Shown here: positions 6,497 through 14,849 of the stretch, in pieces | Layout of the letters: each line of letters begins with the position of its first letter | Position numbering within the stretch: position 1 is the first letter of the stretch | Assembly: GCA_934663595.1 (NCBI GenBank) | Contig: CAKUKM010000007.1 | Span: forward strand, 19,006 to 83,005 | DNA: 64,000 nt | Source: an uncultured Clostridia bacterium | GTDB taxonomy: Bacteria > Bacillota > Clostridia > Christensenellales > Aristaeellaceae | Reading direction: 5' to 3' | The notes under the pieces: model-generated | Told to the model about the DNA's origin: nothing | Database searches by the model: none | What the model saw: the letters and a program-made list of their open reading frames with translations, nothing else | Translations under genes and position numbers: made by a program

Positions 6497-6847
6497 GTGT
6501 CCTCATCGCTGATTCGCTGCCTGCTGGCTGTGCTGGCGCTTTCCGAGACCTATGATACGGTCAGAAGCAAGGACGTCGCCTATCTGCTCGGCATCAAGAA
6601 GCCGACGGCGCACCGCGCGCTGGGCGTGCTGAATGACAGAGCGCTGATTCAGAAGGCGCCCTACGGAGATATTTCCCTGACCGAGGAGGGCGCGCGTCAG
6701 GCGCGAGCGCTGGAACGCCGGCGCGACGATCTGATTCTGCTCTTTTCCGAAACCTACGGCCTTTCGCCCGCCGAGAGCATGAAGGCCGCGCTGGCCCTGA
6801 TGAGCGAGCTGGAAGACGAAAGCCTGAATCGCCTGCTCCAAAAGTAA
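6497..6847 (+). CDS. DtxR-like winged-helix protein lacking metal ligands
   Basis: A 116-residue protein with a GTG start behind AAAGGAGGG. The N-terminal helix-turn-helix (SKDVAYLLGIKKPTAHRALGVL, wing DISLTEEG) and the following helices align by eye with the DtxR-like protein at 1420-1797. The metal sites do not: the ERH segment has become ERR, and the C-x-x-E-H segment has become LMSELEDES, keeping Glu but not Cys or His. It also ends before any SH3-like domain. It is therefore probably a metal-independent DNA-binding paralogue, perhaps an antagonist or modulator at the feo boxes. It lies just after the feo terminator, so read-through could give feedback. Confidence 0.7.
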   Translation: MSSSLIRCLLAVLALSETYDTVRSKDVAYLLGIKKPTAHRALGVLNDRALIQKAPYGDISLTEEGARQARALERRRDDLILLFSETYGLSPAESMKAALALMSELEDESLNRLLQK

Positions 6848-6850
6848 TTA

Positions 6851-6879
6851 AAACGCCGCCATTTGCGATGGCGGCGTTT
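6851..6879. terminator. Bidirectional terminator
   Basis: AAACGCCGCCAT and ATGGCGGCGTTT pair around TTGCG, with A and T runs at the outer edges. It lies between convergent genes and serves both. Confidence 0.85.
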
Positions 6880-6891
6880 TTGCGCCCGGAT

Positions 6892-8124
6892 TTAGTCCAG
6901 ATCCAGCTCGATTCGCGCGAGGCGATTGTATTTGGCCAGCCGCTCCGACCGCGCGGGCGCGCCGGATTTCAGATAATCCGCGCCGATGGCCACCGCGAGA
7001 TCGGCCAGAAACGGGCTTTCCGTATCGCCGCTGCGGTGCGAAAGCACCACGGAATACCCCGCGCGGCGCGCGAGCGACACCGTGTCCAGTGTTTCGGTGA
7101 GCGTGCCGACCTGATTGGGCTTGATCAGAATCGCATTCGCCGCACCGACGGCCGCGCCCTGAATCAGCCGCGAGGCGTGCGTGGTGAACAGATCGTCGCC
7201 GACGATCATGATTTCGCCGCCGAGTCGATCGGTGATTTCGCGAAAGCCGTCGAAATCGTCCTCGCCGAGCGGGTCTTCAATGGAAATCAGCGGAAAGCGC
7301 GCGGCCAGCGCAGCGTATTCGTCGATCAGCGCATCGCGCGTGCGCGCCTGATTGCGCTTCGGCAGAAGATAGCCCTCCGGCGCGCGCCATTCGCCCGCCG
7401 CCGCGTCGATTGCAATGCAAACGTCCTCGCCGGGAGCGTACTTCGCGCGCTCGATGGCCGTTACCAGCAGCTCCAGCGCCAGATCGTCGCTGTCCAGATT
7501 CGGTGCAAAGCCGCCCTCGTCGCCCACGCCGGTGGCCAGTCCCTGCTCCAGCAGCAGCGATTTGAGCGCGTGATAGCATTCCGCGCCCATGCGCATCGCG
7601 CCGGCAAAATCGTCCGCGCCGGAGGGCACGAGCATGAATTCCTGAATGTCCAGATTGTTGTCCGCGTGGCGGCCGCCGTTTAATACGTTCATCATCGGGC
7701 ACGGCAGCTCGCCCGCGGCCATGCCGCCGAGCCAGCGATACAGCGGCATGCGCGCCGATTGCGCCGCCGCGGCCGCATTGGCGATGGAAACGGCCAGCAG
7801 CGCGTTCGAGCCGAGGCGGGCCTTGTCCTCCGTGCCGTCCAGATCGATCATCGCCAGATCAATATCGCGCTGATTGCACGCGTCCATGCCGGTCAGCGCG
7901 GCGGCAATTTCGGTATTCACGCCCTGAATGGCGCGCGTTACGTCCCTTCCGCCGAACGCCGCTTCGCCGTCGCGGCTTTCATGCGCCTCGTGGCTGCCGG
8001 TGGACGCGCCGGCGGGCGCGTCGCCATAGCCGACGCTGCCGTCCTCCAGAGCGACCTCGCAGGCGACGGTCGGGTTTCCGCGGGAATCGAGAATGCGCCA
8101 TGCGCGCACGGATTGAATGTTCAT
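6892..8124 (-). CDS. eno: Enolase (phosphopyruvate hydratase)
   Basis: A 410-residue glycolytic enzyme converting 2-phosphoglycerate to phosphoenolpyruvate. Catalytic residues by comparison with enolase are all present: E203 (GDEGGFAP), K335 (ILIKPNQ), H363 (LSHRSG) and K386 (YLKSGAP). The Mg ligands are D240, E283 and D310. The flexible loop GASTG is present at 39-43, preceded by Pro-Ala instead of Pro-Ser. It is about 20 residues shorter than usual and departs from consensus at NGGRHADNN (usually S or E before H) and SGDTES (usually SGETED). It stands alone between a shared terminator and a divergent LCP gene. It is probably a functional enolase but could be a second, specialised copy. Confidence 0.9.
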   Translation of the reverse strand: MNIQSVRAWRILDSRGNPTVACEVALEDGSVGYGDAPAGASTGSHEAHESRDGEAAFGGRDVTRAIQGVNTEIAAALTGMDACNQRDIDLAMIDLDGTEDKARLGSNALLAVSIANAAAAAQSARMPLYRWLGGMAAGELPCPMMNVLNGGRHADNNLDIQEFMLVPSGADDFAGAMRMGAECYHALKSLLLEQGLATGVGDEGGFAPNLDSDDLALELLVTAIERAKYAPGEDVCIAIDAAAGEWRAPEGYLLPKRNQARTRDALIDEYAALAARFPLISIEDPLGEDDFDGFREITDRLGGEIMIVGDDLFTTHASRLIQGAAVGAANAILIKPNQVGTLTETLDTVSLARRAGYSVVLSHRSGDTESPFLADLAVAIGADYLKSGAPARSERLAKYNRLARIELDLD

Positions 8125-8210
8125 CGCTTTTTTTCACGCTCCTTTGGCATCATTATGCCGCGCGGAGGGCGGATTTTATGCAAAAGGTCTTTTCGCGGAG
8201 GGGGGAATTA

Positions 8211-8219
8211 TGGTATACT
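8211..8219 (+). promoter_or_regulatory. Extended -10 promoter of the LCP gene
   Basis: TGGTATACT with a poor -35 region (TTTCGC 17 bp upstream). The start would lie about 30 bp before the ribosome binding site. Confidence 0.55.
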
Positions 8220-8255
8220 GATTGAAGTACACAAGCGATGCGAGGGGGCGGGAAA

Positions 8256-9224
8256 ATGTATTATGAGCCTTATCAGAAGCGGGGAAAGAAAAGACGGCGG
8301 CGGCGCGGCTGCCTGGGGCGGCTGCTCGGCAAGCTGCTGATCTGGGTAATTGTGATTGCGCTGGTCGCGTGCGCGGGACTGTATTTCCTGCCGGTATCGA
8401 CGTTTATGGTGGACCCGGCGGACGATCTGGGGCTGAATACGTCGCTGCCGGGCTCGCCGTACAACCTGCTGATTCTCGGCGTGGACAAGCTGAACGAGGG
8501 CCGGCAGCGCAGCGATACGATGATCATCGCCTCGATCGATTCCAGCGGTGTGAAGCTCACGTCGATTCAGCGCGACCTGAAGGTGCCGATCGAGGGCCAT
8601 AAGGCGAACAAGATCAACGCCGCGTTCGCGTTCGGTGGCGCGGAACTCGCGATGAAGACGGTCAATCAGGTGTTCCAGATGAACATCACGAAATATGTGG
8701 TCGTGGATTTTACGTCGCTGGTGAAGCTCGTGGACGCGCTCGGCGGCGTCGATGTGGACATCACGGAGCAGGAAATGAACCACATCAACAAAAATGTGCT
8801 GGACACCTATGACACGTTCGTGCCGCTCGGCTATGTCGCCACGAAGCTGGAAACCTACGGCCCCGGAACGCATCTGGACGGCCTGCAGGCGCTGGGTTAC
8901 GCGCGCATTCGCAAGGTGGACAGCGATTTCGGCCGCACGAACCGCCAGCGCACGGTGATCAACCTGATGCTTCAGAAGCTGAAGAGAAACCTGTGGAACC
9001 CGATTCTGGTCGGCAAATTCGTCTCCGCGGCACTGGAGGGAATCGATACGAATCTCTCGATGGTGCAAATGGTGTCGCTGGGCGAAAAGGCGGTGCTCGG
9101 CGGCTCGTTCGATACGTTCCGCCTGCCGATGGACGGCACCTATTCCGACGATGGCTCGTCGCTGACGATGCGCGACGAAGAAAAGAACCTGACAGAGCTG
9201 AAAAACTTCATCTACGGCCAATAA
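8256..9224 (+). CDS. LytR-CpsA-Psr (LCP) family protein
   Basis: A 322-residue membrane-anchored enzyme of the family that attaches wall teichoic acids or capsular polysaccharides to peptidoglycan. A very basic cytoplasmic N-terminus (RGKKRRRRR) precedes one transmembrane helix (about residues 26-46). The extracellular LCP domain shows NLLILGVDK, QRSDTMIIASID, SIQRDLKVPI, NKINAAFAFGG, VDALGGVDVDI and RIRKVDSDFGRTNRQR, whose Arg and Asp residues bind the polyprenyl pyrophosphate substrate in this family. ATG 8256 is chosen because GAGGGGGCGGG lies just upstream; the ATG at 8238 precedes that tract. It is monocistronic, with its own extended -10 promoter and a terminator. Confidence 0.93.
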   Translation: MYYEPYQKRGKKRRRRRGCLGRLLGKLLIWVIVIALVACAGLYFLPVSTFMVDPADDLGLNTSLPGSPYNLLILGVDKLNEGRQRSDTMIIASIDSSGVKLTSIQRDLKVPIEGHKANKINAAFAFGGAELAMKTVNQVFQMNITKYVVVDFTSLVKLVDALGGVDVDITEQEMNHINKNVLDTYDTFVPLGYVATKLETYGPGTHLDGLQALGYARIRKVDSDFGRTNRQRTVINLMLQKLKRNLWNPILVGKFVSAALEGIDTNLSMVQMVSLGEKAVLGGSFDTFRLPMDGTYSDDGSSLTMRDEEKNLTELKNFIYGQ

Positions 9225-9227
9225 AAA

Positions 9228-9253
9228 GGGGCGACCGCAATTGCGGTCGCCCC
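9228..9253. terminator. Bidirectional terminator
   Basis: A perfect 26-bp palindrome with arms GGGGCGACCGCAA and TTGCGGTCGCCCC, flanked by A and T runs, between convergent genes. Confidence 0.75.
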
Positions 9254-9268
9254 CTTACTGTTTCCCTT

Positions 9269-10798
9269 TTACTGCAGGCGCTCCGGATAGTAGCGCGGGT
9301 TTGCTTCGGCGAGCCAGGCTTCGGCCTGCGCGTCGTAGGCGTCGGCCTCCTTTTCCTCGCGCACCTCGGCCGCGATCTGATCGCGAACGTCCGCCAGCGG
9401 CACCGCGCCGGGCGTTACGTCGCTCTCATAGCGAATGATGTGCACGCCGCTGGACGTGTGAATCGGAACGGAGATCTGGCCCGGCGTTTCCAGCATCATC
9501 GCGCCCTCGACGAACGCGGACTCCCACTGCGTGGAATTCGCGGAGATGCAATAGCCCTTCGTCTTGGTCGGCTCGTAGTTCATCGCGTCGTCCTGGCCGT
9601 ACTGGGCAATGAGCGCGTCGAAGTCCGCGCCGGCGTTGATCTGCTCAATCAGGTCGTTCGCCTGCTGGTCGAGATCGGCGTACAGCGCGTCGAGCTGCGT
9701 CTGCGCTTCTTCAATCTGCGCAAGCTGCGTCTCGGGATCGAGCGCGGCGATGGTGCTGATCAGCGCGGAGGCGTCGTTCTTCGCGTCCGCATCCGTGAAC
9801 GCCAGCAGAATGTGCTTGACGTAGCGATAGCCCTCGGGATTGAACACGATGGTTTCGCCGAGCATGTTCGCGTATTCAAAGTCCTCGCTGCTCTCGGTGA
9901 ACGTCGCGGTCTGGTCGGCGAGCTTCGCGTCGTAAGCGGCCTGGATTTCCTCGTCGGTCACGGTAATGGACGCGCCGATGTAGTCGCGCAGCTTGTCCTG
10001 CCAGTATTCGGCCTTGCGCTGCTCAATCAGGCTGTCGAGCGTAATGCCCACCTCGTCGGCGAGGTACTTGTCGATCGCCGCGTCCGCCTCCGTCTGCGTC
10101 ATGCCGGCGGTGTCGACCGAACCGGAATAGAACGCGCGGTGATCGTTAAATTCGGTCTGCGCGTCGGTTTCAATGGTGGCCAGATCGGCGCTGTTGAGCT
10201 CGGTCAGACCCAGCTCCTCCGCCTTCTTGTGCAGCACCTTTTTCGTCAGTTCCTCCTTGAGCACGCGGTTCAGCACCGTGTCCGCGTCGCTGTCCGGATC
10301 GCCGAAGTTCAGCATCAGCATGCCCATCGCGTCGTTGTAAGCGTCGGCGATTTCGTTGCTCATCAGCTCGCCGCCGTCGAATTCGGCCACGACCACCGGG
10401 GTCGCGTCCTTCGAAAGCGCCTGCGAGATGCCGTTGGCCTCGCTCCAGAACGCGCTGGCGTCGCTCGTCGCGCCGCTCAGGTCGCTCAGCTCGCCGCCGT
10501 TTCCGGAGGCGTCGAACGTCCAGGCGTTCGGGTCGGAGCTGTCGGTGGAGAAGCCGATCAGCTTCATCTGATTTTCCATCGTGGTGATGCGCTCGTTGGC
10601 CGCGTCCAACTGCTTGCGATAGCTGTTGTTTCTAACGCCGATCGCATAGCCGGCGAGTCCGCCGAAGAACAGCGCAACCACGACCATCAGCGCAATCAGC
10701 GCGGCGGGCACGCCCTGAGGGCGGCGCGAACGGCGGCGCTGCTGCGGAGTCTTTACGGCGCTGCGAGCGGCGCCGGAGGGGTTGTTCGTATTTGCCAT
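9269..10798 (-). CDS. Membrane-anchored PpiC/SurA-type peptidyl-prolyl isomerase
   Basis: A 509-residue protein likely to help exported proteins fold outside the membrane, like PrsA. A basic N-terminus (QQRRRSRRPQG) precedes one transmembrane helix (ALIALMVVVALFFGGLAGYAIGV); no lipobox is seen. A coiled-coil-like segment (YRKQLDAANERITTMENQM) and a SurA N-domain-like helical part follow. The parvulin region lies at about residues 315-470: YRYVKHILLAF, a long helical insert, then AMMLETPGQISVPIHTSSGVHIIRYE. The start at 10798 has an AGGAGG; the longer ORF does not. The D/A/E-rich helical insert (TQLAQIEEAQTQLDALYADL) splits the isomerase domain, which is unusual. Confidence 0.85.
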   Translation of the reverse strand: MANTNNPSGAARSAVKTPQQRRRSRRPQGVPAALIALMVVVALFFGGLAGYAIGVRNNSYRKQLDAANERITTMENQMKLIGFSTDSSDPNAWTFDASGNGGELSDLSGATSDASAFWSEANGISQALSKDATPVVVAEFDGGELMSNEIADAYNDAMGMLMLNFGDPDSDADTVLNRVLKEELTKKVLHKKAEELGLTELNSADLATIETDAQTEFNDHRAFYSGSVDTAGMTQTEADAAIDKYLADEVGITLDSLIEQRKAEYWQDKLRDYIGASITVTDEEIQAAYDAKLADQTATFTESSEDFEYANMLGETIVFNPEGYRYVKHILLAFTDADAKNDASALISTIAALDPETQLAQIEEAQTQLDALYADLDQQANDLIEQINAGADFDALIAQYGQDDAMNYEPTKTKGYCISANSTQWESAFVEGAMMLETPGQISVPIHTSSGVHIIRYESDVTPGAVPLADVRDQIAAEVREEKEADAYDAQAEAWLAEANPRYYPERLQ

Positions 10799-10850
10799 AA
10801 CAGTCCTCCTGAATGTCGTAGGTTGAATCGGGATACAAAATCCTGCCTCC

Positions 10851-10859
10851 AGTATACCA
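10851..10859 (-). promoter_or_regulatory. Extended -10 promoter of the PpiC gene
   Basis: TGGTATACT on the minus strand, the same element as at the LCP gene. No convincing -35 box at 17 bp. Confidence 0.5.
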
Positions 10860-10928
10860 TAAAACCCCGCCCACGGGGGCAAATTCATACTATTCATACA
10901 AAAATAGAGAATATTTGTCACAAATCAT

Positions 10929-10954
10929 GCCCGGACGCTCCAAGGCGTCCGGGC
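10929..10954. other. Hairpin between the LacI-type gene and the PpiC gene
   Basis: GCCCGGACGC and GCGTCCGGGC pair perfectly around TCCAAG. The A-run is on the right side, so read leftward there is no U-tract. It may still end or protect the regulator transcript. Confidence 0.45.
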
Positions 10955-11001
10955 AAAAAACGGATTAACGGGCGGCGCTTTCGCGCGTTGCCGGGCGGAA
11001 A

Positions 11002-12000
11002 TCAATCGCGGCCGGCGGTGCTTTCGCGCACCATCAGGCGAGGCGTGATGGCGGCGACCTGCGTGAATTTTTCGCCGGGTTCATGGATGCGGCTGAGCAG
11101 AATTGCCGCCGCAACCCGGCATTGCGCCTCGGGATCACAGTTGACGGAGGTAAGCGATTGCGGGAGAAATTCGCAGAAGTCCGCGTCGTCGAAGCCGGTC
11201 AGCACAATATCCTCGGGAACGCGAAGACCATGCTCCGTGATGGCGCGGTATGCGCCCAGGGCGATGGTGTCGTAGCCGGTGAGTACGGCGGTGGGCCGAG
11301 GGTCGAGCGCGAGCAGCCGCTGCATGCATTCATATCCGCATTCGCCGTTGCGCTTGTCGGAAAGAACGACGTATTCATCCTTCAATTCGATACCCTTTTG
11401 CTCCAGGTATCGGCGCAGGTATTTCAGTCGGTTGCCGACCAGATCGTCGCCCAGAAAGGCAAATCTTCGGTGCCCCTTTGAAACGAGATGCTCGACGATC
11501 GATCGAATGCCGTATTCTTCATCTACGGAGATCACGTCGTGCTCGCGGGATTCGTAATTCAGCCCCATGATTACGGTGGGAGTGTTCTTTGCACCGGGAA
11601 CCGAATGAATCGTGGGGGCGACGTTCGTCTGCTCGGTGATCATGATGATGCCGGAAACGTTCAGCTTAATCAGCTGCTCCAGATGCTTTTTTTCCATTTC
11701 CGGAGAAAAGGCGCTCAGGAGAACCAGCGTCGTAAAGCCTTTTTTCTGCAGACAGGCATTCAGAGAGGTTACAAGTTGGGCGTAATAATAGCTCACGATC
11801 TCCGGACAGATGATGCCGATCAGTGCATTTTGATCCGATTGAACCCTTTTGCGCCTGTGCTTGACATATCCGATGCGCTCTGCTTCAGCAAGTACGCGCT
11901 CCTTTGTCTCGCGGCTGATATCGGAGGAGTTGTTCAGTGCCTTTGATACGGTGGTTTTGTTCAGATCCAGCGCCGCTGCAATGTCCATCAATGTAGCCAA
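11002..12000 (-). CDS. LacI-family transcriptional regulator
   Basis: A 332-residue repressor or activator of sugar genes. The N-terminal HTH reads MDIAAALDLNKTTVSKALNNSSDISRET, with hinge helix RVLAEAERIGYV. The periplasmic-binding-like effector domain follows (LIGIICPEIVSYYYAQLV, GIIMITEQTN, VISVDEEYGI, GHRRFAFLGDD, PTAVLTGYDTIALGAYRAI, VPEDIVLTGFDD). The TTG start is supported by AGGAGG 7 nt upstream and by the common MATLxDIA opening; an ATG four codons in is the alternative. It lies behind the ceramidase-like gene but has its own promoter. Palindromes inside the promoter at 13629-13657 and after that at 13794-13822 are likely targets. The inducer is presumably the sugar imported by the neighbouring ABC system. 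Confidence 0.93.
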   Translation of the reverse strand: MATLMDIAAALDLNKTTVSKALNNSSDISRETKERVLAEAERIGYVKHRRKRVQSDQNALIGIICPEIVSYYYAQLVTSLNACLQKKGFTTLVLLSAFSPEMEKKHLEQLIKLNVSGIIMITEQTNVAPTIHSVPGAKNTPTVIMGLNYESREHDVISVDEEYGIRSIVEHLVSKGHRRFAFLGDDLVGNRLKYLRRYLEQKGIELKDEYVVLSDKRNGECGYECMQRLLALDPRPTAVLTGYDTIALGAYRAITEHGLRVPEDIVLTGFDDADFCEFLPQSLTSVNCDPEAQCRVAAAILLSRIHEPGEKFTQVAAITPRLMVRESTAGRD

Positions 12001-12030
12001 ACGCGCGCCTCCTCTCTTCTAATCTTCCTT

Positions 12031-12060
12031 ATATTACCATTTTAATGTAAAAAGTGTCGA
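12031..12060 (-). promoter_or_regulatory. Promoter of the LacI-type gene
   Basis: On the minus strand TCGACA and TAATAT are separated by 18 bp in an A+T-rich patch just upstream of the regulator. Confidence 0.5.
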
Positions 12061-12080
12061 AGCATTCCGGAGATTCTGCG

Positions 12081-13547
12081 TCACGCCCGCCACATTTTTT
12101 CGATTGCAGCCAGCGCATGTTCAACGAGCGCTTCGCCGCTTTCGGGGCCGCAGGTCGTAGAGGCGGGCGCGCTGGAATAGGAGCCGCCCTCAATTGCGGT
12201 CCGCGTGGGCAGATAGTCGAGATAATCGTCGGTCATTTGAACGACGATCGTCTGAGGCGAACGCGCCCGCGCCTTGATGCGCAGAGAGAACTCGATGAAC
12301 AGCTCGAACGGGCAGGTGATCATGCTCGCCGCGCCGATTCTGAAAAAGTGCATCGGCACGTTGACCATGGCGCTGCGGTTCTGTTCAATCCAGCGGCCGA
12401 CAACGCCCATCGGCTCGAATATGGCAACCAGATCCGCGCCCTGCATCGGATGCTCCGGGGAGAAGCGTTCCTTTGCAGCGTCTATTGCGGCGCGCGCTTC
12501 CAGGTAATCGGCCTGCGATACCTGGCGAATCGGCATCTGGAGCGTTTCAGTGCAATGGCGGAAATCGGGCTGCGTGTCGATGTGGTTGCGGGCCTTTTTC
12601 AGGCCGCGCGCTACGGCGTCGGTTATGCGATCGGCGATGTCGCGGCATTCGTCTGCCATATCGAAATTGCGTAGCACTTCGCCGGCCTGTGCGCCCCATG
12701 CCTCCAATTCGTGCGCATTCGTTTTGCTGATTCGGGTCAGATCCAGCGGATTCTGATCTCCTGCCGCACCGCAAAGCGGAAGCACATATACATTTCCCAG
12801 GCGTTCGCGCAGCGCGTCGCGGGTGTAGGCCCAATAATCTGCGGTTATGAACGAATGCAGTTCAAATACCTGCGAAGGGCAGGGGATGCATACGGCGATT
12901 CCGGTCAGCGCGCCGCGTTCGTCCCAGGTATAAATCATGTCCGCGCTGTGATCGCTGCCGGCTTCATAGCCCATAAAATCATCGCGCGATGCAACGCCGT
13001 ACATTTTCGTTTCACGAACGCCGTCTTTTTCAAATACGGGACGGCGGTTAAATGCGATCGCGGCATAGTCTGAAGCGGTGCTGACGCCGCCGGGCTTGCG
13101 CGAATTCCAGGCCTCTTCGGCGGCGCGGGCGACGCGGTCGATCAGAAATGCGTTCATTTCTTCGCCGGCCAGCAGATCCTCCGGCGTTTCCGGCATTTGA
13201 ATGCGCTCCTCGCCCAGCAGGTTCAGCGCATCCTCCTGAAACAGAAAGGGAACCGGATGCAGCGAATTGTGCGTGTGGGTCACGGAGAGGGAAAGATATT
13301 TCGGATCAAAGCCCTCCAGCGCGGAAAGACGCTCGCGAATGCGATTCGTGACCTCAGGCGTGGGGCAGCACATCAGATCGAGCGATACGAGAATCGCCTG
13401 CGCGCTTCCGTTGTCCAGCGCCAGCGCGGTGGCTGTCAGCGGGTCGTGGACGTATTTGGAGATGCGAGGGTAAATCTGGCCGCCGTTGTATACGGGGCGA
13501 TCCGGCGTTATGCTTGTCTGGGCCCAGCCAATTCGAATTTGAGACAT
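12081..13547 (-). CDS. Neutral/alkaline ceramidase-like hydrolase
   Basis: A 488-residue protein without a recognisable signal peptide, resembling the N-terminal part of neutral ceramidases: IRIGWAQTSITPDRP at the start, LVSLDL, SVTHTHNSLHP (metal-binding His positions), CGAAGDQNP, and a C-terminal RIGAASMITCPFELFIEF. True neutral ceramidases cleave the amide bond of ceramide and are secreted. Short cytoplasmic relatives occur in sugar-utilisation clusters, where they may hydrolyse an N-acyl or ester group from an imported glycoside. The gene is divergent from the ABC importer. Its promoter carries a TTGCGCAA palindrome typical of LacI-family operators, so it probably belongs to the same regulon. 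The substrate is unknown. Confidence 0.8.
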   Translation of the reverse strand: MSQIRIGWAQTSITPDRPVYNGGQIYPRISKYVHDPLTATALALDNGSAQAILVSLDLMCCPTPEVTNRIRERLSALEGFDPKYLSLSVTHTHNSLHPVPFLFQEDALNLLGEERIQMPETPEDLLAGEEMNAFLIDRVARAAEEAWNSRKPGGVSTASDYAAIAFNRRPVFEKDGVRETKMYGVASRDDFMGYEAGSDHSADMIYTWDERGALTGIAVCIPCPSQVFELHSFITADYWAYTRDALRERLGNVYVLPLCGAAGDQNPLDLTRISKTNAHELEAWGAQAGEVLRNFDMADECRDIADRITDAVARGLKKARNHIDTQPDFRHCTETLQMPIRQVSQADYLEARAAIDAAKERFSPEHPMQGADLVAIFEPMGVVGRWIEQNRSAMVNVPMHFFRIGAASMITCPFELFIEFSLRIKARARSPQTIVVQMTDDYLDYLPTRTAIEGGSYSSAPASTTCGPESGEALVEHALAAIEKMWRA

Positions 13548-13628
13548 ATTCAGAACATTCCTTTCAAGTCGGTATTGCGTTTAAGCGAATTTTGCGGCGA
13601 AAAAGCCGTGACCGCCTCTTCTGATGCC

Positions 13629-13657
13629 ATTGTAACAGAGTTGCGCAACTATGTCAA
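13629..13657 (-). promoter_or_regulatory. Promoter and LacI-type operator of the ceramidase-like gene
   Basis: On the minus strand TTGACA and TACAAT lie 17 bp apart. The spacer contains the perfect palindrome AGTTGCGCAACT (13639-13650), whose central CG/GC core is typical of LacI-family operators. Confidence 0.75.
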
Positions 13658-13793
13658 TGGAATGAGCTAATATTTCGAAATTTTTTAAATGCAAAATCGG
13701 CGCGATAAATAGGCGAACAGGCTGAATTTGAAAATGAAGAACGGAAATGATCAAAACAAAATAAGATAAAATGTATAAATTCGAGATGTAGTA

Positions 13794-13822
13794 TTGACAA
13801 AGAACGCATTTTATGATATATC
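13794..13822 (+). promoter_or_regulatory. Promoter of the ABC importer operon
   Basis: TTGACA, 17-bp spacer, TATATC. An alternative -10, TATAAT, lies 6 bp further. The whole 13548-13877 intergenic stretch is A+T-rich and contains no gene. Confidence 0.6.
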
Positions 13823-13827
13823 TATAA

Positions 13828-13852
13828 TCGAAACGAACGATATTTGTTTCGA
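13828..13852. promoter_or_regulatory. Operator-like inverted repeat downstream of the importer promoter
   Basis: TCGAAAC and GTTTCGA arms enclose an 11-bp centre that is itself partly symmetric. Its position over the expected start fits repressor control or, because LacI proteins bind bipartite sites, a regulator other than the TTGCGCAA binder. Confidence 0.45.
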
Positions 13853-13877
13853 AATAAATGCGTTGGAGGCTGCGCCC

Positions 13878-14834
13878 ATGAATCGCGAAATGCGTAAAGC
13901 TGTACCCATAAGTGCTCAACAACCAGGATTCTTTTCGCGGCTGCGTCAGCAGCGTCTGCTCTATCTGATGCTGCTGCCCACGCTGATTGCGGTGGCGATT
14001 TTTTCCTACAAGCCGCTGATGTACTGGATTGTGGCGTTTAAGGACTACCGTCCGGGACAGAACATGTTCGCGTGCGATTGGGTTGGCCTGAAGTATTTTA
14101 AGGAGTTCTTTCAAAACGGGCAGGACGCGGTATACGTCATTCGCAATACGCTGGTGATCAACCTGAGCAGTCTGGTGATTAATCTGTTCAGCGCAATGGT
14201 GTTTTCGATTGTGCTGAATGAGATTCGAATGAAGAAGCTGCGCAAGGTGGTTCAGACGGTCTCCATTTTCCCGTTCTTTGTTTCGTGGGTCATTACGTAT
14301 TCGTTCTGCCGGGTGTTCTTCAATGTCAATTCCGGCCTTTTTAACGCGCTGCTGCGGCAGATGGGCGTTATCGACAAGGGATTGAACATTCTGGGCTCGC
14401 CCAAATACGGCTGGCAATTGATTATCGGTTCCAACCTGTGGAAGTCGCTGGGCTACAATTCGGTCATCTTCCTGTCCACGATAGCGGGCATTGATCAGGA
14501 GCAGTACGAGGCGGCGGATATCGACGGCGCGACGCGGATGCAGAAAATCCTCTACATCACGGTTCCGTGCCTGGCCGGGACGCTGGCGGTGCTGCTGGTA
14601 ATGAATTCCGGCTGGATTTTCAATTCGAATTTCGATCAGTTTTATCAGTTCTCAAACGCCACCAATATGGATCGCACCGATGTGTTTGATACCTACGTCT
14701 ATCGCTTCGGTTTGAAGAACGGCCGTCTTTCGTATGCGACGGCGGTCGGCGTATTCAAGTCGTTTGTCAGTTTGATCGTGCTGCTGATTACCAATGCGGC
14801 CAATAAGAAGCTGACCGGAAACAGCATTTATTAA
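13878..14834 (+). CDS. ABC sugar importer permease (LplB/YtcP-like)
   Basis: A 318-residue inner-membrane permease. A short basic N-terminus is followed by six predicted spans beginning LLYLMLLPTLIAVAIFSY. The conserved EAA loop that contacts the ATPase is visible as YEAADIDGATRMQKILYITVPCL. Family members of this LplB type import oligosaccharides or glycosides and depend on a shared MsmX/MalK-like ATPase encoded elsewhere; no ATPase gene lies in this window. The start at ATG 13878 is preceded by TTGGAGG; a longer ORF start overlaps the promoter. The second permease begins 15 bp downstream. Confidence 0.93.
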   Translation: MNREMRKAVPISAQQPGFFSRLRQQRLLYLMLLPTLIAVAIFSYKPLMYWIVAFKDYRPGQNMFACDWVGLKYFKEFFQNGQDAVYVIRNTLVINLSSLVINLFSAMVFSIVLNEIRMKKLRKVVQTVSIFPFFVSWVITYSFCRVFFNVNSGLFNALLRQMGVIDKGLNILGSPKYGWQLIIGSNLWKSLGYNSVIFLSTIAGIDQEQYEAADIDGATRMQKILYITVPCLAGTLAVLLVMNSGWIFNSNFDQFYQFSNATNMDRTDVFDTYVYRFGLKNGRLSYATAVGVFKSFVSLIVLLITNAANKKLTGNSIY

Positions 14835-14849
14835 GGAGGGAAAGGCGAC

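Noticed and set aside
6892..8124. Mandelate-racemase/muconate-lactonising family instead of enolase
   Set aside because: All enolase residues, including GDEGG, the three metal ligands, and the SHRSG and KSGAP segments, are present.
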